Shown here in pieces: positions 15,639-23,196 of a DNA stretch of 33,204 nt. Under the pieces are notes generated by a model that did no database searches, was not told where the DNA came from, and was given only the letters and a program-made list of their open reading frames with translations. A program made the translations under genes and the position numbers. How positions within the stretch are numbered: position 1 is the stretch's first letter; every line of letters begins with the position of its first letter. This DNA is from Thalassobaculaceae bacterium (GTDB lineage: Bacteria; Pseudomonadota; Alphaproteobacteria; Thalassobaculales; Thalassobaculaceae), in assembly GCA_029212785.1 (NCBI GenBank), contig JARGOG010000003.1, positions 1-33,204 of the forward strand, written 5' to 3'.

Positions 15639-16405
15639 CGGTCGCCGCCGCCGAGCTTGCGGAATTCGGCCACGCCCTCGGCCTGCGCGGCGGTGAAGAT
15701 CCGCACATCGCTCGCCAGGGTGACGAAATCGAAGCCCTTCTTCACCGCATCGGCCATGAACGGCGGGTTCAGGCAGTGCATGCCGCATTTGAGACCGGCA
15801 TCCTTCACCTTCTTCAGGATGCCGTCGATCACGCCGGACATCTCCGGATCGGTGTGGTCGAGCGCCGGCGGCTTGCCCATGGATACAGCGAGATCGCCCG
15901 GTCCGACATAGACGCCGGTGAGATTGGGGGTGGCCAGGATGCCGTCCAGGTTCTCGACCGCCTGCACCGTCTCGATCATCGCCAGAGTGACGATCGTGTC
16001 GTTGGCGTTCTTGAAGTAGTCCGGATAGATCAGCCCGGCCCGGGTCGGGCCGGAGGAGCGGTAGCCGCGCGGCGCATACTGGCAGGCGCCGACGAAGGCG
16101 GCGGCTTCCTCGGCGGTGTTGATCATCGGGCAGATGATCCCGAGCGCGCCACCGTCCAGCAGCTTCATGATGATGCCGGGCTCGTTCCACGGCACGCGCG
16201 CCAGCACGGTCTTGCCGTAGCCGTGCACCGTCTGCATCAGTTCCAGCGCGGTTTGGTAATCGACCAGTCCGTGCTGCAGGTCGAGGGTGAGGCTGTCGTA
16301 GTCGTGAAGGGCGGCGATCTCCGCGGTCACCGTGGACGGGATCGAAAGCCAGCCGTTGAGCGCGCCGCGATCGGCGGCCCAGACGTCATGCAGGCGGCTG
16401 TTCAT
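15635..16405 (-). CDS. HpcH/HpaI-family aldolase
   Basis: A 256-residue class II aldolase of the HpcH/HpaI family, which cleaves 4-hydroxy-2-keto acids to pyruvate (or a similar keto acid) and an aldehyde with a divalent metal. The family's key residues fall at expected places: H45 (LDLQHG), R70 (LARVPW), metal-binding E145 (AMIET) and D171 (VGPGDLAVS). These correspond to H45, R70, E149 and D175 of E. coli HpaI. The GYRSSGPTRAG loop is the substrate-facing segment. GGAGG stands ahead of ATG 16405. The substrate chain length cannot be fixed from sequence; sugar-acid-derived 2-keto-3-deoxy acids fit the neighbouring PfkB kinase. Confidence 0.93.
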   Translation of the reverse strand: MNSRLHDVWAADRGALNGWLSIPSTVTAEIAALHDYDSLTLDLQHGLVDYQTALELMQTVHGYGKTVLARVPWNEPGIIMKLLDGGALGIICPMINTAEEAAAFVGACQYAPRGYRSSGPTRAGLIYPDYFKNANDTIVTLAMIETVQAVENLDGILATPNLTGVYVGPGDLAVSMGKPPALDHTDPEMSGVIDGILKKVKDAGLKCGMHCLNPPFMADAVKKGFDFVTLASDVRIFTAAQAEGVAEFRKLGGGDR

Positions 16406-16432
16406 AATGTTTCCTCCGGAATTGGGGTCCTC

Positions 16433-17407
16433 TTAGGCGAGGACCTCCTTGTTGACGACCACATCGGGGTCCAGATTGCCATCGAAGACGGCCAGGATGT
16501 TTTCCACGGTCTGGTAGGACGAGCGCTGACGGGCTTCCAGGCTCATACCCGCGGAATGCGGAGTCATGAGAATGTTGGACTCGGCGAAGAACGGGTGTTC
16601 GAAAGCCGGCTCCTCGTCGAACACGTCCAGGCCGGCACCGACCACATGGCCGGACCGGACCGCTTCCAGCAGGGCCGGTTCGTCGACGATGCCGCCGCGC
16701 GCGCAGTTGATCACCAGCGCCCCCGGTTTGAGAGCCGCCAACTCCGCCTTGCCGATCAGGCCGATGGTCTCCTGATTGCGCGGGCAGTGGACGCTGACCA
16801 TGTGGCATTCGCCGAGGACCGTATGGAAGTCGGCCACCGGCTCGATGCCCATCGCCCGGATCTTGTCTTCGCCGATATACGGGTCGTAGCCGAAGACCTT
16901 CATGTCGAAGGCAAGCGCCCGCTTGGCCAGCCGCGAGCCGATCCGGCCGAGACCGCAGATCAACAGGGTGCGGCCGGCGAGATCGAACGCCTCGACCTCG
17001 GAGCGTCGGTTCCACTCTCCGGCGCGGACCATCGGATCCAGCACATGCATCTTCTTGGCGTGCACCAGCATAAACATCATCGCCTGTTCGGCGACCGACG
17101 GCGCGTTCGAGCGCGGTGCGATACAGAGCGGAATCTTACGCTCGCTCAGGGCGTCGACATCGACACTGTCGTAGCCGACTCCGTGGCGCGAGACGACCTG
17201 CAGGTTCGGCGCGTTGTCGATCACCAGCCGGTTGATCTTGGCGACACGCACGCCGATCCCGTGGGCGTCGGCGGCATGGGCCTTGATCACCTCCGGGTCC
17301 AGCGTGTCGACCACCTCGAACGTGATGTCGTCCCGAGACGCGAGCAGGGCCATTCCGTGCTCGTGAATCGGGCCGACGATCAGAACCTTCTTCTTGTTCG
17401 TGCTCAT
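16433..17407 (-). CDS. D-2-hydroxyacid dehydrogenase (SerA/hydroxypyruvate-reductase-like)
   Basis: A 324-residue NAD-dependent D-2-hydroxyacid dehydrogenase. The Rossmann motif GLGRIG is at 152-157, and the catalytic triad R237 (NCARGG), E266 (FDEEPAFEHP) and H284 (TPHSAG) is complete. Residues 70-80 form the substrate loop (VVSRHGVGYDSV). It lacks the ACT domain of long SerA proteins, so a catabolic role on a hydroxy or keto acid is more likely than serine synthesis. It is the second gene of the leftward operon, 10 bases after the RraA-like gene; GAGG lies ahead of ATG 17407. Confidence 0.93.
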   Translation of the reverse strand: MSTNKKKVLIVGPIHEHGMALLASRDDITFEVVDTLDPEVIKAHAADAHGIGVRVAKINRLVIDNAPNLQVVSRHGVGYDSVDVDALSERKIPLCIAPRSNAPSVAEQAMMFMLVHAKKMHVLDPMVRAGEWNRRSEVEAFDLAGRTLLICGLGRIGSRLAKRALAFDMKVFGYDPYIGEDKIRAMGIEPVADFHTVLGECHMVSVHCPRNQETIGLIGKAELAALKPGALVINCARGGIVDEPALLEAVRSGHVVGAGLDVFDEEPAFEHPFFAESNILMTPHSAGMSLEARQRSSYQTVENILAVFDGNLDPDVVVNKEVLA

Positions 17408-17417
17408 GACGCCGGCC

Positions 17418-18122
17418 TCAGTGAATGTCGGCCGATTGGCCCATGGCGGCCCTGAGCTTATCGAAGGTGAAGTCCGGCGCACGGGCGGCCGACAGGACCA
17501 CCGCCTCGCGGCGGGTCAGCAGGTCGATCGCGTCCGGCAGTTTCTTCACCGCGTCGGCCGGGATCACCACGGCGCCGTGGCGGTCGGCGTGGAGGATATC
17601 GCCGTCGTTAACGACCATGCCGAAGATGTTCACCTGGGTCGCGTGGTCGACCACGTGGACATGGGCGTGGCTGGGGCCGACCTTGCGGGCCAGAAGCTGG
17701 AAACCGGGCGCGCTCGCATCGAGGTCGCGGATCGATCCGTCGGTGACCACGCCGAGGGCGCCGAGGCCCTTATGGATAGAGGTGTTCACCTCGCCCCAGA
17801 ACGCGCCGAATCCGGGCTCGCTGTCGAGATCCTGGATCACCGAAATGGACGGCGACGGTCCGCCATTGGCGACGTAGTCGTAATAGGCCTGGCGCGAGGC
17901 GACGTTCTCGGCGGCAGTCCGCTTCGGCGGGGCCATGGCACGGATCGTGGCGGTGCGGGCGTAGCCGCAGATCGGCTTCAGCTCGGGGAAGGCGCAGACC
18001 ATCGAACCGGTCGTGAAGCCGAGCGCGCGGCGCTCAGGATTGGTCAGCTCCAAGCCGTTGCAGATGGTGGGCGTGTCCCACTCGGTCAGGCGTTCGAGAT
18101 CAGCCGCCGTGATGTCGGTCAT
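17418..18122 (-). CDS. RraA-like aldolase/decarboxylase family protein
   Basis: A 234-residue protein of the RraA/HMG-CHA aldolase fold. The central signature G-x3-D-G-x2-R-D is at 124-133 (GVVTDGSIRD), and the late motif NDGDILHADRHGAVVIP is also family-typical. Members include 4-hydroxy-4-methyl-2-oxoglutarate/4-carboxy-4-hydroxy-2-oxoadipate aldolases with oxaloacetate decarboxylase activity; the RNase E regulator RraA is a shorter relative. Given the operon, an aldolase or decarboxylase role is much more likely than RNA decay control. GGGAAGA precedes ATG 18122. The frame is open upstream to an ATG at 18245 that has a perfect AGGAGG, but that stretch is rich in rare codons (TTA, AGA, AGG) and not family-like. 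First gene of the leftward operon. Confidence 0.88.
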   Translation of the reverse strand: MTDITAADLERLTEWDTPTICNGLELTNPERRALGFTTGSMVCAFPELKPICGYARTATIRAMAPPKRTAAENVASRQAYYDYVANGGPSPSISVIQDLDSEPGFGAFWGEVNTSIHKGLGALGVVTDGSIRDLDASAPGFQLLARKVGPSHAHVHVVDHATQVNIFGMVVNDGDILHADRHGAVVIPADAVKKLPDAIDLLTRREAVVLSAARAPDFTFDKLRAAMGQSADIH

Positions 18123-18309
18123 CGTTTCTTCCCTATGAATGCTTTGTCTTCGGTGAGGCCGGTCGGCCCCCCTGAGTAAGTAGCCAAGCCGATGGTGGCC
18201 CGAAGCCGCAAGGGCGCGCAAGCGGCCAAGGCGCGCTTTTCGCATTGTGGAACTCCTCCTAGGCTTGGCGGTCCGCGGCGGCAGACCGCACGAGGGGAGG
18301 AGATAAAAT

Positions 18310-19218
18310 ATGGATTTCGACCTGCTGTGCTTCGGTGAGGCGATGATGGAGCTCACCCGCATGGGCTCTGGCGACTACAAGGCCGGTTACGGTGGTGACA
18401 CTTCGAACTGCGCCATCGCCGCCGCCCGCCAGGGCGCGCGGGCCGGATATGTCACGGCGGTCGGCGACGATGCATTCGGACGCGAACTGATCGACCTGTG
18501 GCAGCGCGAGAACGTGACCACCGAGTTCGTTCGGACCGATTCTGGGGCGCCGACCGGACTTTACATCATCACACCGAGTCCGGCCGGTCGAGACTTCGCC
18601 TATTACCGCGCGGGGTCGGCCGCCAGTCGCTATGCCGCCGCGGATCTGCCGCTCACAGCCCTGCGGAGAACCCGGATCGTTCAGCTCTCCGGCATCAGCC
18701 AGGCGATCGGCCCGGGACCGCTCGTGGCCGGAGAGACGTTGATCCGAGAGGCCCGGTCGGCCGGATGCGAGGTGGCCTATGACACCAACCTCCGGCTCAA
18801 GCTGTGGGACCTGGAGCGGGCGAGGGCAGTGATGCATGCCGCGATGGCGGGCTGCACGATCGCGTTGCCGTCGATCGATGATTCGCGGATCCTCACGGGG
18901 CTCGAGGACGCCGACGCCATAGCCGACGCCTATCTCGCCATGGGCCCCCGCGTGGTCGCCCTGAAGATGGGGGAAGCCGGCGCGATGATCGCGACGGCCG
19001 ACGGTCGCATCCGCATAGCGCCGCACCCGGTCACGCCGGTCGATGCGACGGGGGCGGGAGATACTTTCGACGGGGCGTTCCTGGCCAGGCTGGCGGCGGG
19101 AAACGACCCGTTTGCTGCGGGGCAATATGCCGCGGTGGCTGCGGCGCTGACGACCACGGGGTTTGGCGCGGTCTTGGCGATCCCTCATTCAGACAGAGTT
19201 CAGTCCAATTTAGCTTAA
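18310..19218 (+). CDS. PfkB-family sugar kinase (2-keto-3-deoxygluconate kinase-like)
   Basis: A 302-residue ribokinase-family kinase. It begins DFDLLCFGEAMMELTR, carries the substrate-binding GGDTSNCAIAAARQG (28-42), and has the C-terminal catalytic and anion-hole motif DATGAGDTFDGAF (245-257) with catalytic D251. The N-terminus and the RAGSAASRY segment are closest to 2-keto-3-deoxygluconate kinases, which make KDPG for the Entner-Doudoroff route. GGGGAGGAG (about 18293-18301) gives an excellent start at 18310. It is divergent from the RraA-aldolase operon and in the same direction as the TRAP genes 210 bases away, fitting a sugar- or hydroxy-acid catabolic module. The true substrate is not proven. 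Confidence 0.88.
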   Translation: MDFDLLCFGEAMMELTRMGSGDYKAGYGGDTSNCAIAAARQGARAGYVTAVGDDAFGRELIDLWQRENVTTEFVRTDSGAPTGLYIITPSPAGRDFAYYRAGSAASRYAAADLPLTALRRTRIVQLSGISQAIGPGPLVAGETLIREARSAGCEVAYDTNLRLKLWDLERARAVMHAAMAGCTIALPSIDDSRILTGLEDADAIADAYLAMGPRVVALKMGEAGAMIATADGRIRIAPHPVTPVDATGAGDTFDGAFLARLAAGNDPFAAGQYAAVAAALTTTGFGAVLAIPHSDRVQSNLA

Positions 19219-19317
19219 CCCTAAGAATTCAAGTGATAAATCGACTTTCATTTGTGCTGGAAAATAGGAACTTTGAGACAACAAGACCCTGATCCTTGCC
19301 AAATGACAAATGGTCTA

Positions 19318-19348
19318 TTGACATAAACCGGACGTTTTCCGCTAAGGT
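19318..19348 (+). promoter_or_regulatory. Promoter of the TRAP transporter genes
   Basis: A perfect -35 box TTGACA (19318-19323) is followed by a weaker -10 candidate, TAAGGT (19343-19348), at 19-base spacing. Transcription would begin about 19355, inside the palindrome at 19353-19377. The whole 19219-19428 gap is AT-rich compared with the rest of the window, as expected of a strong regulated promoter. Confidence 0.55.
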
Positions 19349-19352
19349 ATCG

Positions 19353-19377
19353 ACGATCAATCGATCGTGTTGATCGT
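19353..19377. promoter_or_regulatory. Candidate operator upstream of dctP
   Basis: A 25-bp palindrome with perfect 8-bp arms (ACGATCAA, 19353-19360; TTGATCGT, 19370-19377) and a 9-base centre containing CGATCG. It overlaps the predicted transcription start of the TRAP genes, the position of a repressor operator. No obvious regulator gene lies beside it; the only regulator in the window is the LysR protein at 6267, which has its own box. Confidence 0.55.
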
Positions 19378-19428
19378 GAGATGCGGGATAAAAACAATAA
19401 CCCGCTATTAATAAGGGAGGTTACCTCT

Positions 19429-20484
19429 ATGTCGTTGAATATCTTGAAGAAAGCTGGCCTCGTTGCGGCTGCTGCGGCTTTCATGCTGTCGGCCGGTGCG
19501 GGCGATGCCGAAGCGAAAAAAGTACGTTGGAAAATGCATTCGGCGTTCGGCACGAACGTCGCGGTGCTTGGCAACGTCGGTGTTCGCATCACCGATTGGG
19601 TCAATCGGATTTCGGACGGCGATTTCGACATCAAGCTGTTCGAGCCCGGCGCGCTGGCCGGCGGCTATGCGTATTACGATCCGGTCAGCCAGGGCGCGTT
19701 CGACGCGGCCTACGGCACGCCGGGCGCCAACCAGGGCAAGAACTCGGCTTTCGCGTTCCTGTCGACCTGGCCGTTTGGCCCGGGTGCGCTCGAGTTCAAT
19801 GCGTGGCTGCAGTACGGCGGTGGTGTCGAGATCGGCAAAGAACTCTATGGCCGTGACGGTATCGAGTACTTCTATTGCGGCATGATCCCGCCGGAGACGT
19901 CGGGTTGGTTCCGCGAGCCGATCGAGAGCCTCGACCAGTTGAAGGGCCTGAAGATGCGCTTCTTCGGCGTCGGCGCGAAGGTGATGCAGAAGCTCGGCGT
20001 TTCGACCCAGCAGCTTGCGGGCGGCGACATCTACCCGGCTCTCGAGCTCGGCACGATCGACGCCACCGAGTTCTCCATGCCGGCCATCGACCGTTCCTAC
20101 GGCTTCTATCAGATCGCGAAGTACAACTACTTCCCGGGCTGGCACCAGCAGTCGACGACCAACGAGGTTCTGGTCAACAGGGCCAACTGGGAAAAGCTGG
20201 AAGACGTGAAGAAGGCGCAGTTCGAGGTTGCCTGCACCGCCAATATCGGTGTGGAGCTGGCCGAGGGTGAGGCGCTTCAGCCGGCGGCCATGCTCGCCAA
20301 CATCAAGGATGGCGTGACCAACGTCTCTTGGCCTGACGACGTGCTGAACACCCTGCGCGAGAAGTGGGAAGAGGTTCTGGCCGAGGAACTGGCCGCGAAC
20401 CCGGACGTGAAGGTCCTGTGGGATAGCTTCACCGAGTTCCACGAGGCCTATAAGGTCTGGGGCGAAATGGGCTACCTCAAGTAA
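19429..20484 (+). CDS. dctP: TRAP transporter substrate-binding protein (DctP family)
   Basis: A 351-residue periplasmic binding protein. The signal peptide spans residues 1-29, with cleavage after AEA. The mature protein has the DctP fold; R177 in LKGLKMRFFG is the family's carboxylate-binding arginine, and W238-H239 lies in YFPGWHQ, the substrate region shared with TakP-like keto-acid binders. This places it with the 2-keto/2-hydroxy acid branch of DctP proteins rather than the classical C4-dicarboxylate one. GGGAGG (19415-19420) is eight bases before ATG 19429. It is the first gene of the TRAP set and is followed by two hairpins, so it is probably expressed more than dctQM. It likely delivers the acid degraded by the divergent operon. 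Confidence 0.94.
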   Translation: MSLNILKKAGLVAAAAAFMLSAGAGDAEAKKVRWKMHSAFGTNVAVLGNVGVRITDWVNRISDGDFDIKLFEPGALAGGYAYYDPVSQGAFDAAYGTPGANQGKNSAFAFLSTWPFGPGALEFNAWLQYGGGVEIGKELYGRDGIEYFYCGMIPPETSGWFREPIESLDQLKGLKMRFFGVGAKVMQKLGVSTQQLAGGDIYPALELGTIDATEFSMPAIDRSYGFYQIAKYNYFPGWHQQSTTNEVLVNRANWEKLEDVKKAQFEVACTANIGVELAEGEALQPAAMLANIKDGVTNVSWPDDVLNTLREKWEEVLAEELAANPDVKVLWDSFTEFHEAYKVWGEMGYLK

Positions 20485-20497
20485 TCCATCATCTGCC

Positions 20498-20528
20498 GGC
20501 CGAGGACGGGTTCCGTCCTCGGCCTTTT
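20498..20528 (+). terminator. Intrinsic terminator/attenuator after dctP
   Basis: A perfect 12-bp stem (20498-20509 with 20513-20524, loop GTT) is followed by TTTT and then C. It lies 13 bases past the dctP stop. Such partial terminators within TRAP operons give an excess of binding protein over membrane subunits. Confidence 0.85.
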
Positions 20529-20545
20529 CTGGCTGTGATCTTGCG

Positions 20546-20569
20546 GCGGCGAAGCGTGTCGCCGCTTTT
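20546..20569 (+). terminator. Second terminator-like hairpin between dctP and dctQ
   Basis: A 7-bp stem GCGGCGA/TCGCCGC (20546-20552, 20559-20565; loop AGCGTG) with TTTT directly after. With the hairpin at 20498 it forms a tandem, so read-through to dctQM is limited or dctQM has its own promoter within 20570-20654; no clear -35/-10 pair was found there. Confidence 0.55.
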
Positions 20570-20654
20570 ACACAAATACTACTGTCAGATTTGGGGCGAT
20601 TCTTGCGCTAGACGCGCCGGGATTGTGGTGTTGCAACCAACCGAAAGCAGAGAG

Positions 20655-21314
20655 ATGGGTGCACTTTTAAGCGTCGCCGGACTGCTGGATAACATCGCCA
20701 GATGGATCGGTAAGACGGTCGGCTGGATCATGATTCCGCTTATCCTGGTGATCATATTCGACGTCGTTACGCGCAAGCTGGACTTCACACGATTGCTGTT
20801 CGCTGGATACACAGCGTCGTCCGGCTATTCGGTTTCGACGATCCTCCAGGATCTTCAGTGGCACTTCCATGCGGCCTTGCTGATGCTCTCCTTCGGTTTC
20901 GGCTATCTCGCGAACGCCCATGTCCGGGTCGATGTGTTCCGGGAACTACTGCCGCGCCGACCACAAGCCTGGATCGAGGTCTGCGGCCTGATCTTCTTCG
21001 GCTTCCCATTCATCGTCCTGATGATCTTCTACTCCTATGAAATGACCCAGTTGTCCTTCCACCAGGGCGAAGGGTCTGAATCAATGACCGGCATCGGCCA
21101 GCGTTGGTTCATCAAGAGCTTCCTTCTGTGGGGCTTCATCGTGACCATGATGGCGGTTCTGGCGACGTTGTTCCGCCTGATCGCCTATCTGTTCGGTGAC
21201 CAAGATGCCCAGGAGGTCGCCCTCGAAGGACTTGAGATTTTTGCAGACGAAAACGAAGAGCTCGCAGCGGCCCGCCGACAGGCGGAAGAAGCCCTGAAGC
21301 AAGGGGGGAATTGA
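20655..21314 (+). CDS. dctQ: TRAP transporter small permease (DctQ)
   Basis: A 219-residue membrane protein with four helices, the usual layout of DctQ. Features include NIARWIGKTVGWIMIPLILV (helix 1), the Q-D-L-Q-W-H motif before helix 2 at ILQDLQWHFHAALLML, and the conserved charged loop NAHVRVDVFRELLPRR after it, which is family-typical. A soluble, acidic C-terminal tail (about 185-219) is longer than in many homologues. ATG 20655 is preferred because the family sequence begins there; the ribosome site (AGAGAG) is weak. dctM starts 3 bases after its stop. It joins DctM in the inner membrane to drive Na+-coupled uptake with DctP. Confidence 0.9.
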   Translation: MGALLSVAGLLDNIARWIGKTVGWIMIPLILVIIFDVVTRKLDFTRLLFAGYTASSGYSVSTILQDLQWHFHAALLMLSFGFGYLANAHVRVDVFRELLPRRPQAWIEVCGLIFFGFPFIVLMIFYSYEMTQLSFHQGEGSESMTGIGQRWFIKSFLLWGFIVTMMAVLATLFRLIAYLFGDQDAQEVALEGLEIFADENEELAAARRQAEEALKQGGN

Positions 21315-21317
21315 GCT

Positions 21318-22931
21318 ATGGAGTTCTTCGATCTGATCTATGATCACCTCTATGAATACATCGGCGCCTATATGTTCCTGGCGCTGGCGCTGACCTTGTT
21401 CACCGGCCTGCCGGTGGCCATCGCGCTCGGCGGTATCTCGGTGATCTTCGGTGGCGTGGCGATCTATCTGGAATTCCTGGATGTCGCCGTGTTCTTCCAG
21501 GTTATCCAGCGTGTGTGGGGCGGTGACGGCGCGTCGGGAGCGGTGCAGAACCCGATCCTGGTGGCGGTTCCATGCTTCGTCTTTATGGGCACGATGCTGG
21601 AGAAGTCCAGGGTCGCCGAGGATCTGCTGCACATCCTTCAGGTCATGCTTCGCCGGGTTCCGGGCGCCCTCGCGCTCTCGGTCACGGTCATGGGCACGAT
21701 CATGGCGGCAACCACGGGCATCATCGGTGCCTCGGTTGTCATGATGACCCTGCTGGCGCTGCCGGCGATGCTGCAGCGCGGGTATCATCCGGCATTGGCG
21801 ACGGGCACGATCGCCGCGTCGGCCACGCTCGGCATTCTGATCCCGCCGTCGATCATGCTGGTCCTCATGGCCAACCTGCTCGCGGTTTCGGTCGGCAATC
21901 TGTTCATCGGCGCCCTGTTCCCGGGGCTGGTGCTCTCGGGTCTGTACTTCGCCTACATCATGACGATCAGTTCCATGCGCCCGCATCTGGCACCGCCGCT
22001 GCCCAAGGACGCAATCGTTCTGGAGCCGACGCAGAAGAAGAGCATCGCCCGCGTATGCTTCGTGATCGCCGGAATTATCCTGATCGCCTATCTCGGTGAA
22101 GAAGTTGTCGGGAATGATTTCATCAACTGGGGTCTCTGTGCATTCCTGGCGATCTTCGTCGGTTGCATGGCCCTCGGTCGGATGGAAGGCGACACGATGC
22201 TGGGCGGCGTGTTGAGAGGCTTCGTGCCGCCGATCTTCTTGATCGTGATGGTGCTGGGGTCGATCTTCGCCGGATGGGCCACTCCGACCGAGGCCGCGGG
22301 TGTGGGTGCCTTCGGCTCGATCATTCTGGCCTGGTTCAATCGAACGCTGACCAAATCGGTCCTGACCCAGGTGATCCACCGCACGGCTCTGACGACGGCG
22401 ATGATCTTCTTCATCTTCGTCGGTGCGACGGCGTTCTCCACGATCTTCCGGAACGTCTACGGCGAGGATCTGATCATCGAATTCATCGAGTGGCTCGACC
22501 TGCATCCCTGGTCGCTGCTGTTCATGCTGATGTTCACGATCTTCCTGCTCGGCTTCTTCTTCGACTTCCTGGAGATCACCCTGATCATCCTGCCGGTGTT
22601 TGCGCCGATCATCCGATCTATGGCGCCAGCGTTCGCAGGGCATCTCGGGTTCGAAGAGCCTTCCAACATGGCGGAAACACAGTTCTTGGAGGGGCAGGTC
22701 ATATATTGGTTCGCGATCCTTGTAGCGACGAACCTGCAGACCTCATTCCTGACGCCACCCTTCGGGTTCGCCCTGTTCTATATGAAGGGCGTGGCGCCCT
22801 CGTCCGTGAAGATGCAGGACATCTACCTCGGCATCATCCCGTTCGTGGCGCTGCAGGTGATCGGCCTGGCCCTGGTTCTGGAGTTCCCGGAACTCGCGCT
22901 CTGGCTGCCTGACCAGATCCTCGGGCATTAG
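21318..22931 (+). CDS. dctM: TRAP transporter large permease (DctM)
   Basis: A 537-residue membrane protein with twelve or more helices, the substrate-translocating subunit of the TRAP transporter. Family marks include FTGLPVAIALGGISVIFGG (first helix pair), VPCFVFMGTMLEKS, TTGIIGASVVMMTLLALP, the conserved IPPSIMLV segment, and FDFLEITLIILPVFAPI toward the end, the second half of the elevator-like inverted repeat. Slightly longer than many DctM proteins (425-450) because of an inserted helix region around 225-300. A run of G stands ahead of ATG 21318. It is translated directly after dctQ. Confidence 0.94.
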   Translation: MEFFDLIYDHLYEYIGAYMFLALALTLFTGLPVAIALGGISVIFGGVAIYLEFLDVAVFFQVIQRVWGGDGASGAVQNPILVAVPCFVFMGTMLEKSRVAEDLLHILQVMLRRVPGALALSVTVMGTIMAATTGIIGASVVMMTLLALPAMLQRGYHPALATGTIAASATLGILIPPSIMLVLMANLLAVSVGNLFIGALFPGLVLSGLYFAYIMTISSMRPHLAPPLPKDAIVLEPTQKKSIARVCFVIAGIILIAYLGEEVVGNDFINWGLCAFLAIFVGCMALGRMEGDTMLGGVLRGFVPPIFLIVMVLGSIFAGWATPTEAAGVGAFGSIILAWFNRTLTKSVLTQVIHRTALTTAMIFFIFVGATAFSTIFRNVYGEDLIIEFIEWLDLHPWSLLFMLMFTIFLLGFFFDFLEITLIILPVFAPIIRSMAPAFAGHLGFEEPSNMAETQFLEGQVIYWFAILVATNLQTSFLTPPFGFALFYMKGVAPSSVKMQDIYLGIIPFVALQVIGLALVLEFPELALWLPDQILGH

Positions 22932-22958
22932 CCGCTCCCGCCAGAACGACATCACAAG

Positions 22959-22994
22959 CGGCCGCTCCGGACCCCCGGGGCGGCCGTTCTCTTT
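22959..22994 (+). terminator. Terminator after dctM
   Basis: A 10-bp stem with one G-U pair (22959-22968 with 22977-22986; loop of eight) is followed by the pyrimidine-rich TTCTCTTT. It closes the TRAP operon 28 bases after the dctM stop. Confidence 0.65.
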
Positions 22995-23061
22995 GTCGGG
23001 GGGACAGGCGATGATCCGGCGCGACTGAGCCAGCAGACTTCGCCCCGAGGAGAGGCACGCC

Positions 23062-23196
23062 ATGGCCTTGGATCCGGACCGCCTTCGGCGACCTTGCGTC
23101 GAGCCGGGAGGAGGGGCCGTCAGGCGGCCTTCTTCTTCACCACCCGGATCAGGGCGTCGAGACCCAGGAAATAGGAATCGAGCCCGAGCCCGGTGA
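23062..23196 (+). other. Possible small ORF or gene-start remnant
   Basis: An ATG with a good ribosome binding site (GAGGAGAGG about 23047-23055) opens a 44-codon frame beginning MALDPDRLRR and ending inside the opposite-strand aroQ-like gene. The start resembles that of a larger enzyme gene, but the rest is arginine- and proline-rich with no family likeness. It may be the surviving 5' end of a lost gene or chance; I would not call it a protein gene without further evidence. Confidence 0.2.

Noticed and set aside
19383-19405. GCGGG/CCCGC pairing in the dctP leader.
   Set aside because: Only five pairs with a 13-base AT-rich loop; could form by chance and leaves the ribosome site free.
21081-22643. 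A 520-codon minus-strand frame opposite dctQ and dctM.
   Set aside because: Extremely rich in D, R, H, Q and E, as expected from the complement of hydrophobic membrane-protein codons; not a protein.
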